Below are positions 1 through 8,145 of a stretch of DNA of 38,128 bases, in pieces (the first letter of the stretch is position 1; the number at the start of each line of letters is the position of its first letter). The stretch is from assembly GCA_017447745.1 (NCBI GenBank), contig JAFSMW010000042.1, positions 1-38,128 of the forward strand, in the 5' to 3' direction. A program made the translations under genes and the position numbers. The notes below the pieces were generated by a model. It saw only the letters and a list, made by a program, of their open reading frames with translations. It was not told where the DNA came from and searched no databases. This stretch comes from Thermoguttaceae bacterium (GTDB lineage: Bacteria > Planctomycetota > Planctomycetia > Pirellulales > Thermoguttaceae).

Positions 1-1
1 C

Positions 2-1489
2 TACGGAATTGAGATAAACGACTTCGCCGTCGCCGTCGCGAAAACCGCGCTGTGGATTGCGGAAAGCCAGGCGATTCGGAACACGGAAGCGATTATCCAC
101 GCCGACATCCAGTTCCTGCCGCTCAAATCGTACGCGAATATCGTGGAAGGCAACGCGTTGAGAATCGACTGGGAAACCGTCGTCCCCAAAGACAAGCTGA
201 ACTACATTATAAGTAATCCACCGTTTGTGGGGGCGCGCATGATGGATCAAGGTGGTGAGCAGAAAGCAGACATCCAAGCAGTTTTTGGAAATATCAAGGA
301 CGTGCAGGATCTTGACTATGTTACATGTTGGTACAAACTTGCCGCAAAGATGATGCAGGAAACAAGAATTGAGACCGCATTTGTCTCAACCAATTCCATT
401 TGTCAGGGTTCCCAAGTGCCAATTCTTTGGAACATTCTTCTAAACGAATATGGAACACACATCAATTTCGCATATCAGACCTTCAAGTGGAGTAGTGAGA
501 GTTCAGATCAGGCAGCAGTACATTGTGTGATTGTGGGCTTTGCGTATACTAACCGAGTTAACAAGTATTTGTTTTTGCAAGGAGAGCCTAAGAAAGTCTC
601 CAACATTAGCCCCTATTTAGTAGAAGGTTCCGACAGATTCGTAATCGCGCTGAAGGATGCTCTTTTCGATGTCCCAAAGATGAATTTTGGCAATCAGCCC
701 CGTGACGGAGGCTTTTTTGTGATTTCCGCAGAAGAACGAGAAGAAATTCTTGGCAAAGAGCCTGCTTTGAAAAAATGGCTACATCCCTATATCGGCGCAG
801 AGGAGTTTATCAATGGAAAACAGCGGTGGTGCCTATGGTTGAAAAATGCTTCACCTGATGACATTCGCAGTAGCAGAATCCTTTATGAAAAAGTAGAAGC
901 AGTACGTGCATTTCGGTTAAAATCCAAAGCAAAAACAACGAACGGGTATGCGAAAGTCCCTCAATTATTCGCGCAGATTACACAGCCTGATGGTGTAGAT
1001 TATTTAATGGTTCCCTGCGTTTCATCTGAGCGCCGGAAGTATGTGCCTATTGGTTTTATAGACGCAAATGTTATTTCCTCGAACGCTGTGCAGATTGTAC
1101 CGAATGCCACTCTTTATCATTTTGGCGTGTTAACCTCCAACGTTCACATGGCTTGGATGAGAACGGTTTGTGGACGATTGGAAATGCGGTATCGTTATTC
1201 TAAAGAATTGGTCTACAATACATTTCCGTGGTGTACGCCAACGGAGGAGCAGAAGTCTAAAATAGAGGAGACGGCTCATGCGATTCTGGACGCGCGCGCT
1301 GCGAGTCCGGGTTGTTCTTTGGCGGACTTGTACGACGAAACGGCGATGACGCCTCAACTGCGTAAAGCGCACCAGAACAACGACCGCGCCGTGATGAAAG
1401 CCTACGGTTTCCCGCCCTCCCTCTCTGAAATGGACGTCGTCGCCCGTCTGATGGAAATGTACCAGCGTTTAGTGAGTAGTGAGAAGTGA
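2..1489 (+). CDS. DNA adenine methyltransferase, MmeI/YeeA-like (5' truncated)
   Basis: The gene is open from the first bases of the window, so the N-terminus and any nuclease domain are missing; 495 residues remain. Residues 1-5 (YGIEI) look like the acidic loop after the SAM-binding motif I, and NPPF at about residues 72-75 is the catalytic (D/N)PP(Y/F) motif of N6-adenine methyltransferases. The rest resembles the target-recognition and helical C-terminal part of COG1002 enzymes, ending in a typical LYD..TM.P.LRKAH..ND.AV..AYGF block. The family includes stand-alone methylases and type IIG/IIL restriction-modification fusions; which one this is cannot be decided here. The last codons and the stop (VSSEK) are written in heptad repeats that lead straight into the REP cluster. 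No separate restriction gene follows. Confidence 0.85.
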   Translation, partial: YGIEINDFAVAVAKTALWIAESQAIRNTEAIIHADIQFLPLKSYANIVEGNALRIDWETVVPKDKLNYIISNPPFVGARMMDQGGEQKADIQAVFGNIKDVQDLDYVTCWYKLAAKMMQETRIETAFVSTNSICQGSQVPILWNILLNEYGTHINFAYQTFKWSSESSDQAAVHCVIVGFAYTNRVNKYLFLQGEPKKVSNISPYLVEGSDRFVIALKDALFDVPKMNFGNQPRDGGFFVISAEEREEILGKEPALKKWLHPYIGAEEFINGKQRWCLWLKNASPDDIRSSRILYEKVEAVRAFRLKSKAKTTNGYAKVPQLFAQITQPDGVDYLMVPCVSSERRKYVPIGFIDANVISSNAVQIVPNATLYHFGVLTSNVHMAWMRTVCGRLEMRYRYSKELVYNTFPWCTPTEEQKSKIEETAHAILDARAASPGCSLADLYDETAMTPQLRKAHQNNDRAVMKAYGFPPSLSEMDVVARLMEMYQRLVSSEK

Positions 1490-1497
1490 GGAGAGAG
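1470..1497 (+). repeat. heptameric tandem repeat at methyltransferase 3' end
   Basis: Four consecutive 7-mers, TAGTGAG twice, then AAGTGAG and GAGAGAG. They encode the last residues and stop codon of the methyltransferase. This is one of six such sites in the window. Confidence 0.75.
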
Positions 1498-1499
1498 TA

Positions 1500-2813
1500 G
1501 TTCGCAAGCGCTCACCTCGAGAGCAGCGCTTGCGGCGGAAGCCTCCAAGCCCCCCCTTTCGCAGCGAGCAACCACAGCCCCGCTGGTTCGCGGGCGTCTT
1601 CGCCCGCCCCCGATGGCGGGGGAGCCAATCCGCGCTGCCGCGCGAGACGTCCTATCACCGCTCCCGTTGGTCGCTACGTCGACCTGCGACTCCCGCTTGC
1701 GGCGGCAACCTCCAAGCCCCCCCCTTTCGCAGCGGACAACCTCAGACCTGCTGGTTCGCGGGCGTCTTCGCCCGCCCCCGATGGCGGGGGAGCCAATCCG
1801 CGCTGCCGCGCGCTTGCCAAAAACCGCTCCCGCTGGTCGCTTCGTCGACCTGTGACTCCCGCTTGCGGCGGCAGCCTCCAAGCCCCCCCTTTCGCAGCGG
1901 ACAACCTCAGACCTGCTGGTTCGCAGGCGTCTTCGCCCGCTTCAGGAAAAAAGAATATCCAGAAAACTCGAGAGAGTTGCAAACAACTGGATTGAAGAGA
2001 AGTCTTTTCCTGCAGTCGGAGCTTTGGAAGTTGATGGCTTCGGCGGGCGAAGACGCCCGCGAACCAGTTGCACGAGCTGCCTTTTCACGTTCAGAAGATT
2101 TCTGGAAGCTGCCGCCGCAAGCGCTGGACGAGCTGGGATTGCAGGTCAATTTGGCTTTGGCGGGCGAAGACGCCCGCGAACCAGTTGCACGAGCTGCCTT
2201 TTCACGTTCAGAAGACTTCTGGAAGCTTCCGCCGCAAAGCGCTGGGAGCGCCGGGCGCGTTGCACGAGCAGCCATTCCGCGTTCAGAAGATTTCTGGAAG
2301 CTGCCGCGCGCCTGCCGAAACCCGCTCCCGCTGGTCGCTTCAACTACCCGAGACTTCCGCTTGCGGCGGAAGCCACCAAGCCCCCCTTTCGCAGCCAGCA
2401 GACACAGCCCCGCTGGTTCGCGGGCGTCTTCGCCCGCTTCAGGAAAAAACAAAAAACTTGAGAGATTTGCATACCATTTAGAATGTCATTTTCTGCGTAC
2501 TGGTCTGCATGAGATCATACAGCTTTTGATGGCTTTGGCGGGCGAAGACGCCCGCGAACCAGTTGCACGAACTGCCTTTCCACGTTCGGAAGATTTTTGG
2601 AAGCTTCCGCCGCATAGCGCTGGACGAGCTGGGATTGCAGGTCAATTTGGCTTTGGCGGGCGAAGACGCCCGCGAACCAGTTGCACGAGCTGCCTTTTCA
2701 CGTTCAGAAGACTTCTGGAAGCTTCCGCCGCAAGCGCTGGACATGCCGGGCTGGTTGCACAGACTGCCTTTCCACGTTCGGAAGATTTCTGGAAGCTTCC
2801 GCCGCAAGCGCTC
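1500..2813. repeat. cluster of REP-like palindromic units (left of RAYT)
   Basis: This 1.3-kb GC-rich stretch is built of one recurring unit in both orientations. Its core is the palindrome GGGCGAAGACGCCC followed by GCGAACCAG. A conserved arm of about 80 bases then leads to GGAAGCTTCCGCCGCAAGCG. Forward copies have cores near 2045, 2162, 2540 and 2659; reverse copies lie near 1590, 1760, 1925 (one base changed) and 2420. Some reverse copies carry an extra segment (AGCCAATCCGCGCTGCCGCG and CGCTCCCGTTGGTCGC). Long open frames cross the region in several frames at once, as expected for repeated GC-rich DNA, and I see no gene here. The last unit ends at the stop codon of the RAYT gene. Confidence 0.85.
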
Positions 2814-3458
2814 TTAACTGCCTTTATAAAAACTACTCCAGGGGTAGTCTTCCGGTTTCTCAACCAGTCCCGCTTTTACTGGATTATTTGCGATATAGTT
2901 TGATTCCAAACGGAAATGTCTTCTGCTTCGAATTAGTACGTCCCAGTAATCTATGATCCAGTAATGTCCCTGAAATGTATTGATTATATTCTCAATATAA
3001 TCGTTTGAATAGCGATTGGACGATTTCAGATTGTTCAGTATGACGTCAAAGCGTCTGCTGGTATAATGTTTCCATGAATTGATAATGTCGCCCAAAGGAT
3101 TCTGGGGAAACTCATTAATTAAAACGTGAACATGGTTAGGCATTACTACCCAATGGAATAAATGATACCGTTCTTCATTCAGAGAATTAAACGCCTCAAT
3201 AACGCACTGGGCAAGTTCTGGAATCCTTAAAATACACGAACCAACTCCGCGATTAATCCATTCTTCAATTTCACGATGTAGATAATAATTTCGTTTTAAT
3301 GGCGGGTATTCTTCAACTTGTTTTTTGAGCGTCTCTAACTGTTTTTGTGGCAGGGAATCCGAGAGTCGGAAAGAAATATGCTGGGTGGCGTGAGAATAAT
3401 CCCAATGCGGAACGTCTCGACGCTTGTATGGTTCCTTGTTGTTACGAGGAAACGACAT
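2814..3458 (-). CDS. REP-associated tyrosine transposase (RAYT, TnpA_REP family)
   Basis: The protein is 214 aa, typical for single-domain RAYTs related to the Y1 HUH transposases of IS200/IS605. VVMPNHVHVLI contains the HxH metal-binding motif. SWKHYTSRR probably holds the catalytic tyrosine, and the C-terminus has the family hallmark YIANNPVKAGLVEKPEDYPW. I chose the ATG at 3458 because GGAG lies 7-8 nt upstream; a longer frame from 3506 would read into the flanking REP unit. RAYTs cut and move or maintain REP palindromes. Here the gene sits between oppositely oriented REP units (2804-2816 and 3483-3496), the arrangement called a REPtron. The gene is clearly more AT-rich than its flanks. 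No damage is visible, so it could be active. Confidence 0.9.
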   Translation of the reverse strand: MSFPRNNKEPYKRRDVPHWDYSHATQHISFRLSDSLPQKQLETLKKQVEEYPPLKRNYYLHREIEEWINRGVGSCILRIPELAQCVIEAFNSLNEERYHLFHWVVMPNHVHVLINEFPQNPLGDIINSWKHYTSRRFDVILNNLKSSNRYSNDYIENIINTFQGHYWIIDYWDVLIRSRRHFRLESNYIANNPVKAGLVEKPEDYPWSSFYKGS

Positions 3459-3479
3459 AATATAACTCCATATATTTTT

Positions 3480-3905
3480 TCTGACGCTTGCGGCGGAAGG
3501 CGCCAAGCTCTCCTGTACGCAGCGAGCGACCTCAGACCCGCTGGTTCGCGGGCGTCTTCGCCCGCTCCCGAGGGCAAGGATGTTCTGTTTCCGTGGGTCG
3601 ATTTCTATTTAAAGTATATTATATTTTTTCTTATTTTCAAGACCCCAAGGACAAATTAGGACAAATTGGCTTTGGCGGGCGAAGACGCCCGCGAACCAGT
3701 TGTTCCAGCGGGCTTTCCACGTTCAAGAGATTTCTGGAAGCTGCCGCCGCAAAGCGACCAACGGGAGCGGATTTCGGCAGGCGCGCGGCAGCGCGGATCG
3801 GGAGCGGCACCTCGCCGCGGCGGGCGAAGACGCCCGCGAACCAGTTGCTCGAGCTGCCATTCCACGTTCAGAAGATTTCTGGAAGCTGCCGCCGCAAGCG
3901 TTCAT
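3480..3905. repeat. cluster of REP-like units (right of RAYT)
   Basis: A reverse unit begins at 3483 (ACGCTTGCGGCGGA) and has its palindromic core at about 3548-3563. After an AT-rich gap of about 100 bases there are two forward units, with cores near 3676 and 3822 and ends near 3760 and 3900. The second carries the extra GCGACCAACGGGAGCGG / GCGGCAGCGCGGAT segment. Several frames stay open across it, but they share no protein features, so I call no gene between the RAYT start and 3922. Confidence 0.8.
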
Positions 3906-3921
3906 CTCAAGTTTCTCTTAC

Positions 3922-4707
3922 TTACTCCGTCGCCATTGCAACAACCACGTCTTCGTATCGGCAGAACTGGACGGACGCGCAGAGCGAGTTCTCTTTTCCG
4001 GTATACACGACTTTTTCTTTTGAGAATTGCGGCGCGGAGAAGTCAAGCGTCAGACCAAACGGGTCAAACGGGGCGGTTTGGGCGAAAGCAACTTCTGTTA
4101 CATCGCTGGCGAGTTCGTACCGCGCCGGGACGAACGGTTCGAGCGTCTGAATCGACAGAAGTTTATACGCAGCTTCTTTTGCCGCCCAAATCAGGGACGA
4201 CAAAATCGGGCGGAAGTCCGGCGCCGCGTCGGCAAGAGCGGTCTTTTCTCGTTCCGTATAAAATCCGCGCTCGACAACGGCGGCAACCGCGCCGACTTTA
4301 CACAAATCCACGCCTAGTGGTTTGTTACAATCAATTCCCGCGGCAACGCAGCCGTCTACGTGCGATATCGTATACCAGTACGGCAGACGTTCGCCGCTTT
4401 TATCGAGAACAAAAGGCTGACATCCTTTGCACTTCTCGTTTTTGGAGACGACCGTATAGTCAGAATAGACGAATTCTTCAGATTGGCTTTGATCAAGAAC
4501 GCCCTCTGTTAGACGCTTGACCAGAACGCGGCTGACGACCCAGTTCTGCCGAACCTGCGGATGGCGCACCTGTTGAATAAACGTCTTTTCCGCCGAAGAG
4601 AGAAAATCTTCTGGGTTGCAGATTTCGTCAGGGCGAACAAGCAAGAGGCGAGGCGTTACACATAATCCGCGCCGGTCGGTCGCTTGCGATAACTCCTCAC
4701 TCCTCAC
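3922..4707 (-). CDS. 4'-phosphopantetheinyl transferase (Sfp type)
   Basis: The protein is 261 aa, the usual length of Sfp-type enzymes, which transfer phosphopantetheine from CoA to acyl- or peptidyl-carrier proteins. Visible motifs are an N-terminal VSRVLVKRL segment, ISHVDGCVAAGI with a histidine at residue 116, GVDL at 132-135 (Asp134, Mg2+ ligand) and WAAKEAAYKLL at 174-184 (Glu178, Lys182). The start is uncertain. The best candidate is GTG at 4707, which lies inside three GAGTGAG heptads, and no clear alternative ATG exists. The gene is last in a minus-strand operon, 16 nt after the OmpA-like lipoprotein. No carrier-protein synthase lies nearby, so it may serve fatty-acid ACP or a distant cluster. 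Confidence 0.85.
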   Translation of the reverse strand: MRSEELSQATDRRGLCVTPRLLLVRPDEICNPEDFLSSAEKTFIQQVRHPQVRQNWVVSRVLVKRLTEGVLDQSQSEEFVYSDYTVVSKNEKCKGCQPFVLDKSGERLPYWYTISHVDGCVAAGIDCNKPLGVDLCKVGAVAAVVERGFYTEREKTALADAAPDFRPILSSLIWAAKEAAYKLLSIQTLEPFVPARYELASDVTEVAFAQTAPFDPFGLTLDFSAPQFSKEKVVYTGKENSLCASVQFCRYEDVVVAMATE

Positions 4708-4716
4708 TCCTCACTC
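4696..4716 (-). repeat. heptameric tandem repeat between OmpA-like and PPTase genes
   Basis: Three perfect GAGTGAG heptads on the minus strand, lying in the 16-nt gap and the first codons of the PPTase gene. Confidence 0.75.
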
Positions 4717-4723
4717 AATTATC

Positions 4724-5557
4724 CTACGGTAATACGACAAACTCAATTCTCTTATTCATGGCTTGTCCCTGCGCCGTTGACATGGAAACCATCGGCTGTG
4801 ACGTTCCGCAGCCCGTTATGCTCAAGCTTTCTTCGGGAATCGCGTTGGCGGCGATAATCGCGTCGGAAACGGCAGTCGCTTGAGCGACGGTGAGCTTTTG
4901 CGGCGTGTTAATCGTCGGGTCGGAAATTGAAACTTCATGAATGGGCGTCGTATGGGCTTCAATTCTGAACTGACGCTGTCCGAAGTTGGACGCTAGACGC
5001 TGAGCGATGGAAACGACTTTCTGTTTTCCGTCTTCGGTAAGCGTCGTCTGACTGTCGTCGAAAATATCGTCTGCCTGAACGCTGACGCGATAATACTGTC
5101 CGTCTCGACGGGCGTAGGCGCCGGGAATGTCGTTAAAATTCAGGACGGGAACAACGGTGCTGTTGGGTACAATGGCGGTCGTTCCGTTGGTTTTCAGCGC
5201 GCCAGCAACCATATTCAGCTTTTGCGCCTGATCGTTGTTTTGATCAATCAGTTCGCGTCGTTCCTTCTTAAGCTGAATGTTTTCCTGAGCCAGCGCCTGA
5301 TACGCTTCATCGCCTCTTTTGTTATATTCTTTTGCTTTGAGCAGTTCCTGCTCCTTCTGCGACAGCTGAATGGTAATCTGATTATTCGACGCCTCAAGCG
5401 CATTGGTTCGGGCTTGATACTGCTGAATCTGATTTCGCATGGCAGCCATCTCCGGCGGCTCCGCAGGAGGGGTTCTCTTCCATGGAACGGACTGGCAGCC
5501 AACGGTTGTCAAAATCATTGTTACAACGGCAAGTAAAAGCGAAGTGTAGTATTTCAT
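4724..5557 (-). CDS. OmpA-like peptidoglycan-associated lipoprotein
   Basis: The protein is 277 aa. The start at 5557 gives a lipoprotein signal (MKYYTSLLLAVVTMILTTVGC, split here as a short n-region, a hydrophobic core and lipobox TVGC), while the longer frame from 5698 does not. A coiled-coil stretch rich in Q, N, E and K follows at about residues 40-130. A C-terminal OmpA-like domain covers about 150-277, with RIEAHTTP in place of the usual GHTD motif, an LTVAQATAV helix and NKRIEFVVLP at the end. Such proteins tether the outer membrane to peptidoglycan. The ATG overlaps the prepilin peptidase stop (ATGA), so the two genes are translationally coupled. The weakened GHTD motif makes peptidoglycan binding less certain. 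Confidence 0.8.
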   Translation of the reverse strand: MKYYTSLLLAVVTMILTTVGCQSVPWKRTPPAEPPEMAAMRNQIQQYQARTNALEASNNQITIQLSQKEQELLKAKEYNKRGDEAYQALAQENIQLKKERRELIDQNNDQAQKLNMVAGALKTNGTTAIVPNSTVVPVLNFNDIPGAYARRDGQYYRVSVQADDIFDDSQTTLTEDGKQKVVSIAQRLASNFGQRQFRIEAHTTPIHEVSISDPTINTPQKLTVAQATAVSDAIIAANAIPEESLSITGCGTSQPMVSMSTAQGQAMNKRIEFVVLP

Positions 5558-6837
5558 GGCTGTGTTTGAGTGTTTAACCACTTGAATTTGATAATCTGTA
5601 TAATCCATAACATCGCCGCCATCAACGCCAGGCAGGAAAGCAGGATTGTAATAATTGTCGCAGCGCCAAGCAGGTACAGCGGCAAGCAAAAATCCCAAAG
5701 GAAATCAAAGCAAAGGAGCCAAACTACGGCTGAAATGCATAAAAACGGTCCCAACGGAACGCGACGCTGTCCGAACAGAAGCATAATCACTCCTGCAATC
5801 AGACCCGTAAGAGGCGAAAGGAAAAATATGACAGGAATCGACTGCCAGCCGGTAAACGCGCCGATCGCCATCATGAGCGTTACGTCGCCAAAACCGATCG
5901 CTTCCATGCCTAACGTCCATCGACCAACGATTCGAACCGCCCAAACCGCCAAACCGCCAAACGTCATGCCGAACAGCGAACTCAATACGACGTCCTGACG
6001 AGTTATATCTGAATGGAGCAGCGTCCAAATCGTGGCGCACAATCCGACAACCGCGATTGTCAGCGTTACATACGTCAACCGTTCGCGAACAAGGCGGAGG
6101 AAATACAATCCCAGCCGACGCCGGAATCTTCTCAACCGGATGGGACGGAATAAAAACGCAAAGGCGAAAAACGCCCAGCAGCCGCACGCCAGCAGGATTT
6201 TCGTTCCCGATCCCCATTCCGGGGGCAGGTACGGCGAAGCAAACGTCAACGGCGATATCGGGTTTGGTATTTCAATAATGACATTTTCTTCAATGGGCGA
6301 CGGCTGGTACAACTGAACGTGAATGAACATCGTATGCGACGTCAGCGCCAACACGATTCCCGCGACGATACCTGCCAAGGGAATGTAGTCAGGGATTATC
6401 TTCCGGCGAATGTCGCACAACGACGCCGCCAGAAAAATCGTCGTCAGGACAAAAAATCCGACAAAATTCTGCAAGCCCATCTGACGGGTCAGGTTCTCGC
6501 CCCAAATCTGTAACAGGTTGGAAAACCCGCCCCGATAAACAAACAGAGCGTAAACGCCCGTCAGGGCGGCGGCAATCAATGGCGTCCAGAAGAACGTTTC
6601 CAGTATTGTGGGACGTCGTTCGGCGCGGACGTAATCCTCCAGCATGACGTCTTTCGGAACGGAACGAGTTATCAGATCAAACCAGACGGAAACGGATCGC
6701 GAATAGCAATTGACAATCCACGCCATCGCCCAGCTGACAAAAAACACCATCGTCAGCTGCGCCAATTCCGGACGGCTGAGAAACCACTCAGCCCAACCCG
6801 GGTTAATCTGCTGGAAAAAATTTGATGCAAAACTCAT
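5554..6837 (-). CDS. prepilin peptidase (A24 family), lacking the methylase domain
   Basis: The protein is 427 aa and polytopic. It carries the two aspartates of A24 aspartic peptidases: CDIRRKIIPDYIP (Asp142) and GFGDVTLM (Asp318). These enzymes cleave the leader of type IV pilins and type II secretion pseudopilins at the inner membrane. The cysteine-rich N-terminal methyltransferase domain of PilD is absent; instead there are about 120 residues with two or three membrane segments. A polar loop of about 40 residues (170-210) separates membrane segments after the first aspartate. It is first in the operon with the OmpA-like lipoprotein and PPTase. No pilin genes are in the window. The start at 6837 is the first in-frame ATG. 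Confidence 0.85.
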   Translation of the reverse strand: MSFASNFFQQINPGWAEWFLSRPELAQLTMVFFVSWAMAWIVNCYSRSVSVWFDLITRSVPKDVMLEDYVRAERRPTILETFFWTPLIAAALTGVYALFVYRGGFSNLLQIWGENLTRQMGLQNFVGFFVLTTIFLAASLCDIRRKIIPDYIPLAGIVAGIVLALTSHTMFIHVQLYQPSPIEENVIIEIPNPISPLTFASPYLPPEWGSGTKILLACGCWAFFAFAFLFRPIRLRRFRRRLGLYFLRLVRERLTYVTLTIAVVGLCATIWTLLHSDITRQDVVLSSLFGMTFGGLAVWAVRIVGRWTLGMEAIGFGDVTLMMAIGAFTGWQSIPVIFFLSPLTGLIAGVIMLLFGQRRVPLGPFLCISAVVWLLCFDFLWDFCLPLYLLGAATIITILLSCLALMAAMLWIIQIIKFKWLNTQTQP

Positions 6838-6900
6838 TTCAGCCTGGAAGTCTGAAAAAACTTGTCGGGGGATTTATCGCATCCTATCCATGACGTCGAA

Positions 6901-6931
6901 ATTATAGGTTACATTTTTTAAAAAGCGTCAA
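6901..6931 (-). promoter_or_regulatory. possible promoter for prepilin peptidase operon
   Basis: On the minus strand TTGACG (6926-6931) and TATAAT (6901-6906) are separated by 19 nt, longer than the 16-17 nt seen elsewhere here. They lie about 65 nt upstream of the start codon. Confidence 0.45.
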
Positions 6932-7002
6932 GAATTTTGGGGATTTTTAACAAATATAAACATAGGTAAAATACACAAACAAATAGTCAATTTAGAAAAG
7001 TA

Positions 7003-7030
7003 TTGACAAAGGGGATTTAGGGGGTATAAT
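7003..7030 (+). promoter_or_regulatory. sigma-70-type promoter for BtuF-like gene
   Basis: TTGACA at 7003-7008 and TATAAT at 7025-7030, 16-nt spacer. The expected transcription start falls at the beginning of the heptad repeat. Confidence 0.75.
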
Positions 7031-7035
7031 CTAGG

Positions 7036-7113
7036 GAGTAGGGAATGGGGAATAGGGAATAGTTTTATTTTGCCGAAGGCGAACCCCTATTGTCTACTGC
7101 CTACTGCCTACTC
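7036..7113 (+). repeat. inverted heptad repeats forming a leader hairpin
   Basis: The left arm (7036-7062) is made of GGGAATA-type heptads. The right arm (7087-7113) is made of complementary TACTGCC-type heptads. The two 27-nt arms match at about 20 positions and could form a long imperfect stem between the promoter and the start codon at 7118. Confidence 0.7.
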
Positions 7114-7117
7114 TCCG

Positions 7118-7975
7118 ATGTTTAAAACCTCGCTTCCTGCCGTTCTCGCTCTGATCTGCGTATTCATCTGCGGATGTAATACTCAACAGGGGCCGAATAG
7201 CGAAAACGACGTTCGGGTTGTGTCGCTTTCTCCTAATTATACTGAAATTGTCTATTGTTTGGGGGCGGAAAATCTGCTCGTCGGGCGGTCGGACGCCTGC
7301 AATTACCCGCCGGAATCGCAGTCCGTTCCGATTGCCGGTCAGTATGCGTCGCCCAATCTGGAAAAGCTGTACACGCTACGTCCTACGGTCGTTCTGTCTG
7401 CGGACTTCATCGACGACAGAATTCATAACGAATTGCTATCCAGAGGAATAGACGTGTATCGAAAAGACCCAAAAACCTTTGACGAGCTGTTTGAGGCGAT
7501 TCGTCAAATCGGCAAGCGGGTTAAAAAAGAGGCGGAAGCGGACGCGCTGGTTAAGAAATTGCAGTCGGAATTGGCAGACGTCCAGCATTCAGTCGCGCAA
7601 AATACGACTCAACCGCCGCGGGTTCTGGTTGTCGTCTGGCATAATCCGATGTGTATCGTCGGGGGGAACACATTTGTGGCTCAGGCGGTTCGACTGGCGG
7701 GCGGCGTTAACCTCTCAGACGATTTGAGCAAACAATACGTCAACGTCTCGCCGGAACGAATCGTCGAATACAGCCCGGATATAATTCTGTTTCCTCAAAT
7801 GGAAGCGGGCGTAACCGCCGAAGCCCTTCTGAATTATCCTGGATTGGAATCTGTCCCGGCAATTAAAAACAAACGGATTATTACAGACATTCCCGGCGAC
7901 GTCATCCTTCGACCCGGTCCGCGCCTGACGGAAGGCGTTAAAATGCTGGCGGAGCGGCTCAAGACGTCGGAGTAA
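7118..7975 (+). CDS. BtuF-like periplasmic binding lipoprotein (cobalamin or iron chelate ABC transport)
   Basis: The protein is 285 aa. From the ATG at 7118 it begins with a lipoprotein signal ending in FICGC; an upstream TTG at 7070 would lie in the repeat arms and is rejected. The body is a class III (TroA/BtuF) fold: VVSLSPNYTEIVYCLGAE near the N-terminus, GRSDACNYPPE, a long connecting helix rich in K and E, then PMCIVGGNTFVAQAVRLAGGVN as in BtuF. Such lipoproteins deliver cobalamin, haem or siderophores to BtuCD/FecCD-type permeases. No permease or ATPase gene lies nearby. The cobalamin riboswitch gene at 22 kb makes B12 a reasonable guess, but the sequence alone does not set the ligand. 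Confidence 0.8.
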   Translation: MFKTSLPAVLALICVFICGCNTQQGPNSENDVRVVSLSPNYTEIVYCLGAENLLVGRSDACNYPPESQSVPIAGQYASPNLEKLYTLRPTVVLSADFIDDRIHNELLSRGIDVYRKDPKTFDELFEAIRQIGKRVKKEAEADALVKKLQSELADVQHSVAQNTTQPPRVLVVVWHNPMCIVGGNTFVAQAVRLAGGVNLSDDLSKQYVNVSPERIVEYSPDIILFPQMEAGVTAEALLNYPGLESVPAIKNKRIITDIPGDVILRPGPRLTEGVKMLAERLKTSE

Positions 7976-8040
7976 ATCGCGCTCTTTTTTCTGGACGGTC
8001 GCTTTTCACTATAAATCTTTTCATTTATTCTCTTTTCGCC

Positions 8041-8069
8041 TTGAAATAAAATTCCAGATGAGGTATAAT
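8041..8069 (+). promoter_or_regulatory. sigma-70-type promoter for GH106-like gene
   Basis: TTGAAA at 8041-8046, 17-nt spacer, TATAAT at 8064-8069. With a start at about 8076, the ATG at 8086 would leave almost no leader, which favours the ATG at 8146. Confidence 0.7.
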
Positions 8070-8145
8070 CGGCGATATATGAATTATGGAAACTCCTGTT
8101 TTCGGAGTTTTTGAATCTTCCTGTTATCCCCTACCCCATATTATT

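Noticed and set aside
1500..2813. CRISPR array
   Set aside because: The units are palindromic, lie in both orientations, have irregular spacing and no unique spacers, and no cas gene is present; a RAYT is.
1479..2903. 474-codon open frame across the REP cluster
   Set aside because: The protein is only repeated Arg/Pro/Ser-rich blocks matching the DNA repeat, other frames are open over the same units, and no start signal exists.
3488..4520. Open frames of 220 and 284 codons on the plus strand
   Set aside because: They consist of REP repeat translation running into the antisense strand of the phosphopantetheinyl transferase gene.
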